Assembly (NCBI GenBank): GCA_036245525.1
Contig: BTPG01000007.1
Coordinates: 166,948,921-167,012,920 of the forward strand
From: Semisulcospira habei
Lineage: Eukaryota > Mollusca > Gastropoda > Semisulcospiridae
Reading direction: 5' to 3'
Length of the DNA: 64,000 nt
Of this stretch, positions 34,800 to 44,621 are shown in pieces. The notes under the pieces were generated by a model, which was not told where the DNA came from, did not search any database, and saw nothing but the letters and a program-made list of their open reading frames with translations. Each line of letters begins with the position of its first letter. The first letter of the stretch is position 1. The position numbers and the translations under genes are program-made.

Positions 34800-35311
34800 A
34801 ACTAGCTATGTCCTACATTTCAAGTAAATATGACAAAAATTACGGACTCTAATCTCTAATCTGGGTGAACCGACTTTCTGTAAACGGTTTTTATGTCTTC
34901 AATGAGACATCCAGTTCAAAATGCTCGGAGGCTCTCTTAACCATCCCTTAAATAAAGTATTTCACCAAGTTTCAAGTGAGCTTGTACGGCCAGGACAGCA
35001 ATATCTGAGATTCTTATGTCTACATACATACACACACACGCACACACACATACCGCCTTGTGTGACAATTTTTATCTTATTATTCATTTGTCAGAGGTTT
35101 GGGCCTCAGTGCCCACCTTTGACATGATGGATATTCTATTAAATTCGCCCCACCGTGACCAATCCTAAAAAGTCCCTTCCATAAATAGAGGGGACTTAAA
35201 AAACAACAAAGCAAAGAAATTTAAAATAAAAAGAGTATAATACATTTAATTCACACAGAGTATAATAATTTAATCCATTGCCCCAAAATATTTAAACATA
35301 TATTAAGGGTT
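34800..35311. other. Unassigned stretch between the LINE tail and the right TIR
   Basis: AT-rich with a short (CA)n at 35030-35050 and CCCTTCCATAAATAGAGGGG, a small palindrome. No gene. Confidence 0.45.
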
Positions 35312-36145
35312 GCTTCAAAAATACGAACTCAGAAACGTTTCCTTTAAATATTTGAGCTCAGAAACGGTCCAGTTATCTTCTCTTTGAATGTCAACTGATT
35401 ATCGTGGTCCGTTCATAGCGTAATGTGTTCCAATAAATAGCATAGGGGATGAAACATCATGGGACGAAATGTGATTGGGACGAACGGTCTGGGCGAATGC
35501 ACGTAGGGTGAAGATAGGCATAGCGGATCAAGAGGCTCAAAGAGCAAGCCCTTCGAAGCTTTCTAACGCTAAATAAACAATTTTTGCGGCACCTGCAACT
35601 TCAAATATAGGAATATTACGACTAAGTACTTAATAATATGTGGTTATTTGGGCTTAGGAGAAGTTATTCCGACTGTTTTTGGACAGCGCGATCTTGTAAC
35701 AAGGGAAGTAATCGACTTGTCAACGGCAGTTGAAACGGCTTACTAGTACAACTAAATCAACTTTAATGTAAACCAAACTTCTAACACATGATTATTTTGT
35801 GTTTAGGTACGCAATAATAGTATGGATATGTTGGGTTTTTTTTTAGCTTAGGACAGGTTATTCCGGGTTTTAGCAGTACCCCGCGGCCGAATGTGCTTGA
35901 TGAGGGTGTAACCCCTGCGGTTATCTGTAAGCGCTTATCTGATTGGCTGTTCATAATAGAACATGTAAAAAGTGACTTATTACACGTTCTGATACTACGC
36001 GGTTTGGATTGGCTGGTACATTGACTTATTACATGTACTATGTCGGTCACGGGGCCGATTTGTGAACTCTGATTGGTTGGGATAATACATGTATTAAGTA
36101 GTTACTACATGTACTAATGACTTAGTTATTGTTGCTTTGGCCGTC
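35312..36145 (-). repeat. Right terminal inverted repeat of the 10.9 kb element
   Basis: Reverse complement of the left end, ending GCTTTGGCCGTC just before the second CATATG. It lacks the exon 1 segment, having GCGCTTACAGATAACCGCAG instead. Confidence 0.8.
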
Positions 36146-36485
36146 CATATGCGCAGTCTTTGACTGAAACACGATTTTGACCCAGTGTACTTTGCAAATA
36201 GCTCATGTACACAGATCATGTGTATCCACGTCATACTGTCATGTAACATATCTGTTTTATCTGTCGTCTGGTGAGGTCAAAGTTGATGAAGACCATCTGC
36301 GCCTCACTACGTGAAAGAGCGGATAACGAAGGGAGATAAGAAATTTTGTGTTTCGGGCTCACCACTATTCAACTTAAAAGTTCTGTTTCAGAGCACTTGG
36401 TGTTTGGTGTTATCACAATTTACAAACCCCTACTTTCCTACCTCTGAAAAAAAATGTAGATCTAAATTTCGTTTTATCTTACCAG

Positions 36486-36540
36486 CAAGAGGTGTAGATT
36501 TTCGAGAGCCCCTGCATGCTGCAGGGGCTCTTCATGACCT
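36486..36540. mobile_element. P2-like hairpin core
   Basis: AGCAAGAGGTGTAGATTTTC and GAGAGCCCCTGCATGCTGCA with mirror GGGGCTCTTCATGACCT. Variant of P2 also in copy 2 at 50438, where TATATCTCTTGCAG is still attached. Confidence 0.55.
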
Positions 36541-36872
36541 CACGCAGAATACGGGAAGCGAGGCATGGCTGAACAGGAAAATAATCGGAAGTAGATATAC
36601 CAGGAAGTGAAATAGAACGGAAACTAAAAATATACGTCTGCACACACGATTGTGTAACAATAAACTCCTTTGTTGTAGTACTCCCTGCGATAAGTTAAGT
36701 GTAGGAATGAGGTAATTCCGCTCAGGAAAATCATTACGCAATCGGACTGCTTGTGATTTCGATCCTCATGAGCTCAGAGGCGCAACATCCATCGCAGACA
36801 ACCACAAATTATACCTACCATAATTACGGTAAGGCCCAAGTGTATTAAGTATAGTATCATGACTGAATACTT

Positions 36873-37084
36873 ACAACCCGTTAAACCAGTCGACGCGGAT
36901 TAGGTTTGTTAGATGCGTGTTAATTCAACGCCAAATAGCCCAGCCGTCCAAGGAACATGGAGACAAAGTGGGATCAGCAAGAGACATTGATCATCATGAG
37001 CCACCGCAACTGTGAGGGCTCAAGATGATCTATGCCTCTGGCAGTTGCATTGTGTTAGCGTTTTCTCGGCAGTCAAGGGGTTAA
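36873..37084 (+). mobile_element. P2 MITE
   Basis: CAACCCGTTAAACCAGTCGA, AACGCCAAATAGCCCAGCCG, hairpin TTGATCATCATGAGCCACCG / GAGGGCTCAAGATGATC, then TTTTCTCGGCAGTCAAGGGG and TTAA (37081-37084). Copy 2 equivalent at about 50965-51170. Confidence 0.7.
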
Positions 37085-37184
37085 GTGTTCGAAAAAGCGA
37101 CGGGCATACACTGGGGGATGGTTCAAACTGATATAGGCAAGATCAGGATGTATACCGGTCACAACCATAGGCGAGGAAGCTAGT

Positions 37185-37235
37185 TAGTTCGTTCGTTAGT
37201 TGGGTTTAACGTCGAGCAGGCGACTAAAGTTCCGT
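37185..37235 (+). repeat. SINE 3' fragment, GTCGAGCAGGCGACTAA
   Basis: (TTAG/TTCG)n followed by GGGTTTAACGTCGAGCAGGC. The homology between the duplicated copies is interrupted immediately after it. Confidence 0.5.
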
Positions 37236-37519
37236 CCCTGATATCTTCAAGTCCGCCATCGTCCAACCAGTTTTGAACTGAAATGAGTGTTAGTATCTAT
37301 GGCAGAGAGTTGTGTTTATGTCGCTTCTTGGGTTACACAGCTTGCTCAGAATCTGATTATCGTGATAAAGAAATGATTTCTTTGACCTAAAAACAAGAAA
37401 CGACATCACCACTAAACATCACTGCTAATTTGTTGACGTCATAGAATGGGATGTGTCGTCTGTGTGCTGCATTACTTGGCGGGAAAGCTTTTGATTGTGT
37501 GTGTGTTTTTTTGTTTGTT

Positions 37520-37520
<1 letters not shown>

Positions 37521-37611
<91 letters not shown>

Positions 37612-37624
37612 CGCGCGCGTGTGT
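37521..37624. repeat. (GT)n/(GC)n microsatellite
   Basis: About 42 GT units, an alternating GC stretch, then GT. The equivalent array in copy 2 (53123-53192) is shorter and lacks the GC part. Confidence 0.95.
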
Positions 37625-37802
37625 GTTCACAACAGTTACAGGAAAACGGCCAGTGGGATTTTGGGGGAAATCTGGTCATTTATTATTGATGTGTCACTGA
37701 AAAATTTGCACACAATAAATTTCTTTAATCAGTGTAACGATTTTACAATTTGCTTACATTATCAGTTCTTCCACAAGATCGGGGTGTAACATAACAAAAC
37801 AA

Positions 37803-38214
37803 AGCAAAATAAAACATGATTGATTGATTGTACATTGCTTAACGTCCTGACAGCAACAAGGCTTTCTCAGGACGTGCCTGCACTGCTTGTGAAAGAAAAA
37901 TAAACAGAACATTGAATGTATGTCGCCAGCCGGTCAAATACATTAAATAAACCTAACACATGGGGCCTAAATAAAGCTAAGACCATTTAGCAACACACAT
38001 CCAATATCAAGAGCTACAGGCAGTGCAGACAGTAGGGAGAGTTTTAAAAAGGAAAATACAGGTGAATGGACAAAGGGTAGACAGAAACACATGCCCCAGA
38101 ATAGAGAGAAAAACCCACCCTGTGGGGCTGACCAGGGTGACCCTGGGAACTAAAAAATACCTAACCCCACCCAAGTCCCCCAGGGCAGACCCGGGTGGGG
38201 AGCAAAATAAAACA
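37803..38214 (-). mobile_element. SINE-like retroposon with 14 bp target duplication
   Basis: Element 37817-38200 is flanked by AGCAAAATAAAACA at 37803-37816 and again at 38201-38214; the empty site is present once in copy 2 near 53366. A tail-like (TGAT)n lies at its left, so it is inserted in minus orientation; its 3' region reads GGACGTTAAGCAATGTACAA followed by (TCAA)n. A paralogue with the same boundaries lies at 41667-42046. No clear RNA polymerase III box was found. Confidence 0.8.
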
Positions 38215-38385
38215 GGATAAAATTAAAATAAAACAAAATTGGAATTATATGCTTACCTAAGGGGAAAACATTTAACACTACAAGCTAGTGAACACAATAA
38301 ATTATTAACAAACCTTCAAATCCATTTGCCCTTGCACCAAGTCACCAGTCAACTACAGCGAAACAAATCATCAAGTGGGCCTATA

Positions 38386-38598
38386 TAACTCATTCAGCCC
38401 TGACTCACTACAGCAGGAGATGGGTCGACCATGATAATACAAGGGCAGTGCCAGATTAGCTTGGCGCCTGTTGGCGCCAAGCTAATCTGGCACTGCCCTT
38501 GAATTATCATAGTCGATCCATCACTTACAACTGATGCATAGTCATTAGATGACGCCTCTAACATTTGGGAAATACGGCCGTCGGGCTGAATGAGTTAA
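38386..38598. mobile_element. P1 hairpin MITE present only in copy 1
   Basis: ATAACTCATTCAGCCCTGAC at left and CGGGCTGAATGAGTTAA at right, hairpin centre TTGGCGCCTGTTGGCGCCAA. In copy 2 the flanks meet at CTATAACAAATCCTAATATA. Confidence 0.8.
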
Positions 38599-38827
38599 TA
38601 TATGGCATTATCCCCTCACTAAATTTTACAGTACATGACAGTAAAGCAGGAAAAATGATATTTTTATACAAACAGTACGTATACATATATCATGAGTAGG
38701 AGTTTGGCGCAAATAGGACACACAAGTTTCGATTATTTTGTACGGACGGCGATGGCCGTAGCCCTCAATCTAAACACTGACTATATTCTGTGTACTGTGT
38801 CCAGTTTAAAGACAGTGTAAATGTTAG

Positions 38828-38902
38828 TAGCAAGAAGCATAGATCTTCATGAGTCCCCGCGGCGCAGGGGCTCATGAGGATTTATGACTCTCGCAGAAGA
38901 GA
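38828..38902. mobile_element. P2-like hairpin core
   Basis: AAGCATAGATCTTCATGAGT and CCCCGCGGCGCAGGGGCTC then ATGAGGATTTATGACTCTCG. In copy 2 (53790-53858) the stem is closer to perfect. Confidence 0.65.
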
Positions 38903-39000
38903 AGGGATCTTTGCAGTATTAGTTATCGCCATTTGCCGCACATGCCGGAAAAAGGAAGGAAGTCCAAAGGGCGGTAAATTCTCAGTAAGTGTCTTAGCGT

Positions 39001-39002
<2 letters not shown>

Positions 39003-39065
<63 letters not shown>

Positions 39066-39178
39066 TGTGTGCGCGCGCCACGTGTGTGTGTGTGTGTGTG
39101 TGTGCGTGTGTGTGTGTGCGCGCGCGCCACGCCGTGTGTGTGTGTGTGTGTGTGTCGGTGTGTGTGTGTGTGTGTGTC

Positions 39179-39219
<41 letters not shown>

Positions 39220-39232
39220 GCGTGTGTGTGTA
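39003..39232. repeat. (GT)n microsatellite with GC and CACG interruptions
   Basis: About 230 bp of GT with GCGCGCGCCACG blocks and GTCGGTGT variants. Copy 2 has a purer, shorter array at 53955-54078. Confidence 0.95.
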
Positions 39233-39422
39233 ACTACTATAACAAGGAAGGGTGCAGTATCATGGTCCGCTAAGTAGGGCGATATCAATACAATACTATG
39301 CGAGCTGCAGTCCCATGAGTGAGTTGATCTCCTCAAGGTTCATAGTACACAATATGTCTTCTAGAAATATTCCTGAACTGAAGGAATCACCTCGACAAAA
39401 AGCACTACCGACAGCCAGCGTG

Positions 39423-39490
39423 TTAACCTCTTATGCATGCAACCAGCGGTACTGTAAACAGTACCGGTGGCAGCATGCACAAGGGGTTAA
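39423..39490. mobile_element. Compact 68 bp TTAA hairpin
   Basis: TTAACCTCTTATGCATGC at left, GCATGCACAAGGGGTTAA at right; inside, CAGCGGTACTGT and ACAGTACCGGTGG pair. Copy 2 equivalent at 54263-54330. Confidence 0.7.
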
Positions 39491-39744
39491 GGCTTGCTGG
39501 AGCCCATAACCAGAAGAGCAGAAGGAAAGCCTGCATCCATGACCGCCAAAAGCGGTTACACGGTGTGTGCACGTCTATCATACGATATGCCACGGCGTGC
39601 GCCCTCTAGCGGGTTGGAGGGAGATTATCCACAGACTGATGAAACATCGCCTGTCTAGACGGGTCAGCAATTAAAAGGTATATCATCGGTAACAAATTGC
39701 TGACATCGTAAGAGTACTAAACAGTTATCACTCAGTTGATCCGA

Positions 39745-39815
39745 AGACGTCCCCACTGCGCAAAGGCATCGGGCCGACGTCGGGCGCCGCTGGCCCATAA
39801 CCTTTTGCGCACTGG
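39745..39815. repeat. GGCCCGC hairpin that has lost its centre
   Basis: Outer arms CACTGCGCAAAGGCATCGGG and CCTTTTGCGCACTGGGTC are kept, but the inner palindrome present in copy 2 (54630-54680) is deleted: CGCCGCTGGCCC joins directly to ATAACC. Confidence 0.75.
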
Positions 39816-39980
39816 GTCACTAATTTATTATTAACTTACTGAATGTGTGCACTGTTAATAGGCTCAATATGCTTTCATTTAAATAATTATGCAGGTCGCC
39901 ACAATAAGACTGATATGGATCGACCTTGATACTATATAAGGACCTGCTCCAGGCAATAAAGGGTTAATAGTTCGCAATAT

Positions 39981-40345
39981 GGTGCTCTCCATTCGGGCTG
40001 TGCCATGTCCACCTTCTGGATGCTTTGTGTGGGCCAAACGTGTTCATCAGCTTCAGATCATTTGCGCTGGCAAATTCCAGGAGCCTTACGCCTCTGTCGT
40101 TGGTCTCTGCATTGCAGTAGCGTCCACGTGTGCTTTTCCAGTTCTTAACAGCATCCTCTCCTATTTTGGCATTCCAGTTTCCCTGCACCACAAGAATGTC
40201 TTTCTTGGGGGTCTGGTCCAGGACTTCTTACAGTTGGTCATAGAAGTATTCTATTTCCTCATCAGAATAGTTTGTTGTTGGAGCGTAAACTTGTACAATG
40301 GTGATATTAAATGGGGTTGCCCTCAAGCTTTGGGTTACAGGTGAC
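39981..40345 (-). pseudogene. Inverted endonuclease fragment of the outer LINE
   Basis: On the minus strand, with a frame change and a stop, the translation reads NITIVQVYAPTTNYSDEEIE, then NWNAKIGEDAVKNW, RLLEFASANDLKLMNTFG and RRWTWHSPNGEHH: an APE-type endonuclease domain with the GNWNAKIG form of the catalytic GDFN motif. It points away from the RT part that begins at about 40350 on the plus strand. The C-terminal third of the endonuclease is missing. This is the arrangement left by twin priming (5' inversion with loss at the junction) during LINE integration. Confidence 0.8.
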
Positions 40346-40349
40346 ATCC

Positions 40350-42600
40350 TTGATCTGTGTGACAAGCTTCGAAAATTTATGAAAAAGAAGTCAGAGGTAG
40401 AAGGAGCTAAACAATATCGGGAAATTAACCAGGGTAGTAAAAAAAAGCATGAAAAAGGCAAAGGAGAGGTGGATTGAAGACCAGTTTAAACACGTAGAAG
40501 AAAATCTGAACAAAAATAATAGCAAAAAAATCATACCACCTGACCAGTGCAAAACATGAACGCTCCTCTATCATTCAAGATAGCGAAGGGAACTGTCTTA
40601 CAGTAGACCAAGACATTCTGAAGAGATGAACAGAGTACTGCTCAGATTTGTACAACCACCGAGCTACAGGGGACCCAGGCATACTTGTCACCCCACCATT
40701 GACCAACAGTGACAACTATCCCATCCTCCGAGAAGAAGTAGAGGCTGCCGTGAAGTCGCTGAAAAAAGGGAAGGAAGCAGGAGCAGACAACATCCCTGCA
40801 GAACTAGTCCAAGAAAGGGAAGAAGACATGATAAGCGCCTTACTAACTATCTGCAATAAGATCCGGCAGTCAGGGTTATGGCCCACACCATGGACCAAAT
40901 CACTAATAATTACTCTCTCGAAAAACAGCAACGTACAACAATGCCAGAATTATCGCACGATCAGTCTTATATGCCACCCAAGCAAGTCATGTTAAAGATC
41001 CTACTGAACAGGCTGAAGCCACAGGCAGAGGAAATCATAGCCAAGGAACATGCAGGCTTCAGACCAGGGCGCAGCACAACTGAGCAGATCGTCAACCGGA
41101 GAGTTCTATGTGAGAGATACCTCCAGCATGTCTTTGTGGATTTTAAGAAGGCATTTGACAGGGTGTGGCATGCAGCCCTTTGGTCCACCATGAAGCTGTA
41201 CAACATCAATGCCAACCTGATCAAAGTAATAGAAAACCTTGACAACAAGGCCACTAGCGCAATCTGCTTCAACGGCAAAATAGGAAATTGGTTTAGGACA
41301 ACAGTCGGAGTCAGACAAGGCTGCTTGCTCTCACCTACTCTTTTCAACATCTTCCTGGAAAGAATCATGACGGACGCTCTGAAAGACCATGAAGGAACTG
41401 TCAGTATTGGAGGCATAACAATCAAGAACTTGCGCTTCGCGGACGACATTGATGGCCTTGCGGGAACAGAGGAGGAGCTAGCTCAGGTGGTGGTAAATCT
41501 GGACAGTACAGCTACAGCCATTGCGTTTGGGAAGGAAATCAGAGCAGAGAAGACCAAACTGATGACCAATAACGCCGGTGGCATTGGCACTGAAATCATG
41601 GTCGGAGGCCAAAAACAGGAAAGAGTTCAGAAATTCAAATACGTAGGAGCCATTGTGACAGATGAGATTGATTGTACATTGCTTAACGTCCCGACAGCAA
41701 CAAGGCTTTCTCAGGACGTGCCTGCACTGCTTGTGAAAAAAAAATCTAAACAGAAAATTGAATGTATATCGCCAGCCGGTCAAATACGTTAAATAAACCT
41801 ACAACATGGGGCCTAAATAAAGCTAAGACCATTTAGCAACACACATCCAACATCAAGAGCTACAGGCAGTGCAGACAGTTGGGAGAGTTTTAAAAAGACA
41901 AATACAGGTGAATGGACCAAGGGTAGACAAAAACACATGCCCCAGAATAGAAAGGAAACCCACCCTGTGGGGCTGACCAGGGTGACCCTGGGAACTAAAA
42001 AGTACCTAACCCCACCCAAGTTCTCCAGGGCAGACCCAGGTGGGGGTGTGACAGATGAGGGATCAAAACCAGAAACACTGTCCACGATTGCGCAGACAAC
42101 AGCGCTGACAAGACTGAAAACCATATGGAAGGACAGAAACATCACACTCTGCTCCAAGATCAGACTGATGTGCTCCTTAGTCATCTCAGTGTTCTTATAT
42201 GCCTGTGAGGCATGGACCCTCACAGCAGACCTTGAAAGGAGGATACAAGCCACTGAAATGAGATGTTTTCGAAGGCGGCTTGGCATTTCGTACAGAGATC
42301 ACATCACGAACGAGGATGTGGGAAGCAGAATCAGGCAAGCCATCGGGCCCTATGAAGACCTAGCCATTGTGAAAAAAACGCAAACTGAAGTAGTATGGGC
42401 GTGTCACGCGTTCAGCAGGGCTTGCCAAAACAATCCTGCAAGACACTGTGCAAGGAGGGCGAAGGAGAGGAAGACAGAGAAAAAGATGGGAGGACAATAT
42501 CTCAGAGTGGACAGGACTGAAGCTGAGCGACACACTAAAAATGGCAGGGAACAGAGTGAAATGGAAGGAGCTGGTTGCCAAGTCATCAGTGGTGCCCCAA
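40350..42600 (+). pseudogene. Reverse transcriptase part of the outer LINE
   Basis: Starts GDILDLCDKLRKFMKKKSEV, continues to NIPAELVQEREED, NYRTISLICHPSK, then FVDFKKAFDRVWHAALW, TVGVRQGCLLSPTLFNIFLE and LRFADDIDGLAG, which are RT motifs including the F-A-D-D catalytic box. After the SINE-like insertion (41667-42046) the frame resumes with SKPETLSTIAQTT, LYACEAWTLTADLERRIQ and QRKRWEDNISEWTG to SSVVPQRS at 42600. Several frame changes, internal stops and the lost methionine make it non-functional. LINE family with C-terminal GRQRKRWEDN is common in molluscs, from memory. Confidence 0.85.
41654..42059 (-). mobile_element. SINE-like retroposon inside the outer LINE, 13 bp target duplication
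   Basis: Element 41667-42046 is flanked by TGTGACAGATGAG at 41654-41666 and 42047-42059. It interrupts the RT frame exactly after IVTDE, which resumes as GSKPETL. Same element as 37817-38200, same orientation and same ends. Confidence 0.85.
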
Positions 42601-42607
42601 CGGTCGG

Positions 42608-42820
<213 letters not shown>

Positions 42821-43517
42821 AAATGGATTTTTCTCCTCTGGTGTCACCGTCTGGGCAGTGGGCAGATGTTCACATCTGCACGGGACATAGACGACCCCGG
42901 CCCCCACGAGTCCCCTGCTGCCTTGCAGGCCTGGCCGCTTGGCTGCGGAAAGGCTAAGGGAGGAATCCCTTGACATCAAAGCCCCCGTGTCTCCGGGGAA
43001 GGCTTTGAGCCAGAGACTAAGACAAGGACAGTCTGATATAAAACCCGAGGACCTCGATGCCACCGTCCCAGCTTGCTAGGCCATGGCAAACGAACCAAGG
43101 GTTTAAAGGGTGGGGCCAGTACTGCGCACACTGCACTCCACCAAAAAGCTCCACCGCGCAGGCTTTAGGAAACGCCCACGGACTATGACACTGAACTTTC
43201 CAAGTCCTGTAGCGATGGGCAAGGGGCAAAAGGGCAGGTGAAAGATGTCACTGGAAGCCGCAGTCTCAAACCTGCATGCAGGCGGTTCAGGATATTGGTC
43301 GCCTGATGTTGACCTGGGGATGACAACGTCACTCGGCACACCCTGAACGACCAAGCAGCCTTCTCTAGGGACAGCACTGCTTGCTCCACACGGAGAGGGG
43401 CCTAGAAAAGGTGGCCTAACCAAAGCTCATCCCCTCGTAACCCCAGTTGGCTCTCCGCGGTCAACGGGCATCTTCTCATGCGGTCAGAAAACAAGAAAAA
43501 ACAATGGATCCACTCTC
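42821..43517 (+). mobile_element. 5' leader of the inner LINE
   Basis: GC-rich, without a convincing frame, with CCCCGTGTCTCCGGGGAAGG-type hairpins. It directly precedes the first ORF, which argues that the inner LINE is near full length. Confidence 0.6.
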
Positions 43518-44621
43518 ATGACGACCACGACCGGACTCAACGTAGCATGCTGGAACATCCGAACCATGCTCGACACAGCAGACAGCGGACGCCCTGAACG
43601 TCGCTCCGCCCTCATTGCCCATGAATTGCGGAGGTTAAACATCGACATCGCCGCGCTCAGCGAAGTACGCCTTCCGGAGGAAGGCAGCCTCCAAGAACTT
43701 GGCGCTGGCTACACCCTCTACTGGTCAGGCAGACCTGCATCAGAAAGACGGCTCTCAGGCGTGGGCTTCATGGTGAAGACCCCCATTGCGACTAAGTTGG
43801 AAAACCTACTAACGGGTCACTCCGACCGCATCATGTCCATGCGCCTCCCACTGAGACACCAGCAATACGTCACCCTTCTCAGTGTGTACTCCCCAACCCT
43901 CCTGGCAGAGCCTGCAGAAAAAGACAAGTTCTACTCTGACCTGCGCAGCCTCCTGCAGAGCACCCCTGCAGACGACAAAGTCATCATCCTTGGCGACTTC
44001 AACGCCAGAGGGGGCCAAGACTGTGAAGCCTGGAAAGGAGTCCTCGGCAAGCATGGCGTTGGGAACTGCAATGACAATGGTCGCCTACAGTTGGAGCTCT
44101 GTGCAGAGCAGCAACTTGTCATCACCAACACTACTTTCCAGCAAAAGGACAGTCGAAAGACCACCTGGATGCATCCTCGCTCCAAGCACTGGAACCTTAT
44201 CGACTATGTCCTAGTGCGTCAGAGGGACCGCAGTGACGTCCTCCTCACCAGAGTGATGCCCAGCGCAGAGTGCCACACTGACCACCGCCTTGTTCGCTGC
44301 AAACTCAGGCTCCGCCTCAAGCTGAAACCCAAGAAAGGGGGCCCCCCCAAGAAAAAGCTTGATGTTGCCAGCCTTCAGCGTGACGACAAGAAAGCTGCCC
44401 TTCAGGCCGATTTACAGCGCATGCTCAAAGACACAACTGATCCAGCAGACTCCTCCCCTGAAACACTCTGGGAACAACTGAAAACTGTTATTGTAAAATC
44501 CTCTGTGGAAGTCTTGGGCTTTGCTAGAAAGAGGAACAAAGACTGGTTTGACGAAAACGACGTAGAGATCCAGGAACTTCTAGCAAAAAAAAGAAATGAG
44601 CCGCCCACCAGGCCCACCTAG
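43518..44621 (+). CDS. Inner LINE, APE-type endonuclease part of the ORF
   Basis: ATG at 43518 opens MTTTTGLNVACWNIRTMLD. Endonuclease motifs in order: N in ACWNIRTM (residue about 12), E in ALSEVRLPEEG (about 50), Y in LSVYSPTL, GDFNARGG (about 155), SKHWNLIDYVLV and TDHRLVRCKL with the catalytic DH pair (about 245). These are the metal-binding and catalytic positions of APE-like LINE endonucleases. The frame ends at 44621, just after an A-run (CTAGCAAAAAAAAG); the RT part continues in another frame, so a one-base slip in the A-run split a single original ORF. From memory this is the LINE type often annotated as craniofacial development protein 2-like; clade RTE/RTE-X-like is my guess. Confidence 0.85.
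   Translation: MTTTTGLNVACWNIRTMLDTADSGRPERRSALIAHELRRLNIDIAALSEVRLPEEGSLQELGAGYTLYWSGRPASERRLSGVGFMVKTPIATKLENLLTGHSDRIMSMRLPLRHQQYVTLLSVYSPTLLAEPAEKDKFYSDLRSLLQSTPADDKVIILGDFNARGGQDCEAWKGVLGKHGVGNCNDNGRLQLELCAEQQLVITNTTFQQKDSRKTTWMHPRSKHWNLIDYVLVRQRDRSDVLLTRVMPSAECHTDHRLVRCKLRLRLKLKPKKGGPPKKKLDVASLQRDDKKAALQADLQRMLKDTTDPADSSPETLWEQLKTVIVKSSVEVLGFARKRNKDWFDENDVEIQELLAKKRNEPPTRPT

Larger units (their letters stand above)
25221..36151. mobile_element. 10.9 kb terminal-inverted-repeat transposon (25227-36145) with CATATG on both sides
   Basis: The duplicate copy reads straight through at 50106-50111 (CATCACATATGCGCAGTC); here the same flanks are separated by 10.9 kb with CATATG at 25221-25226 and again at 36146-36151, a 6 bp target duplication. 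The two ends are inverted repeats that stay alignable for about 0.8-1.0 kb. Inside lie, in order, the exons of an integrase-like gene, a tRNA-derived SINE, three P1 MITEs, a minisatellite and a truncated LINE. TIR length and 6 bp duplication resemble Maverick/Polinton elements, but no polymerase, protease or packaging ATPase is visible and the ends (TACGG.../GACGG...) are not the usual ones, so I leave the superfamily open. Confidence 0.8.

Noticed and set aside
25221..36151. Firm assignment to Maverick/Polinton
   Set aside because: Only size, TIR length and the 6 bp duplication agree; none of the diagnostic genes are visible and the tips differ.
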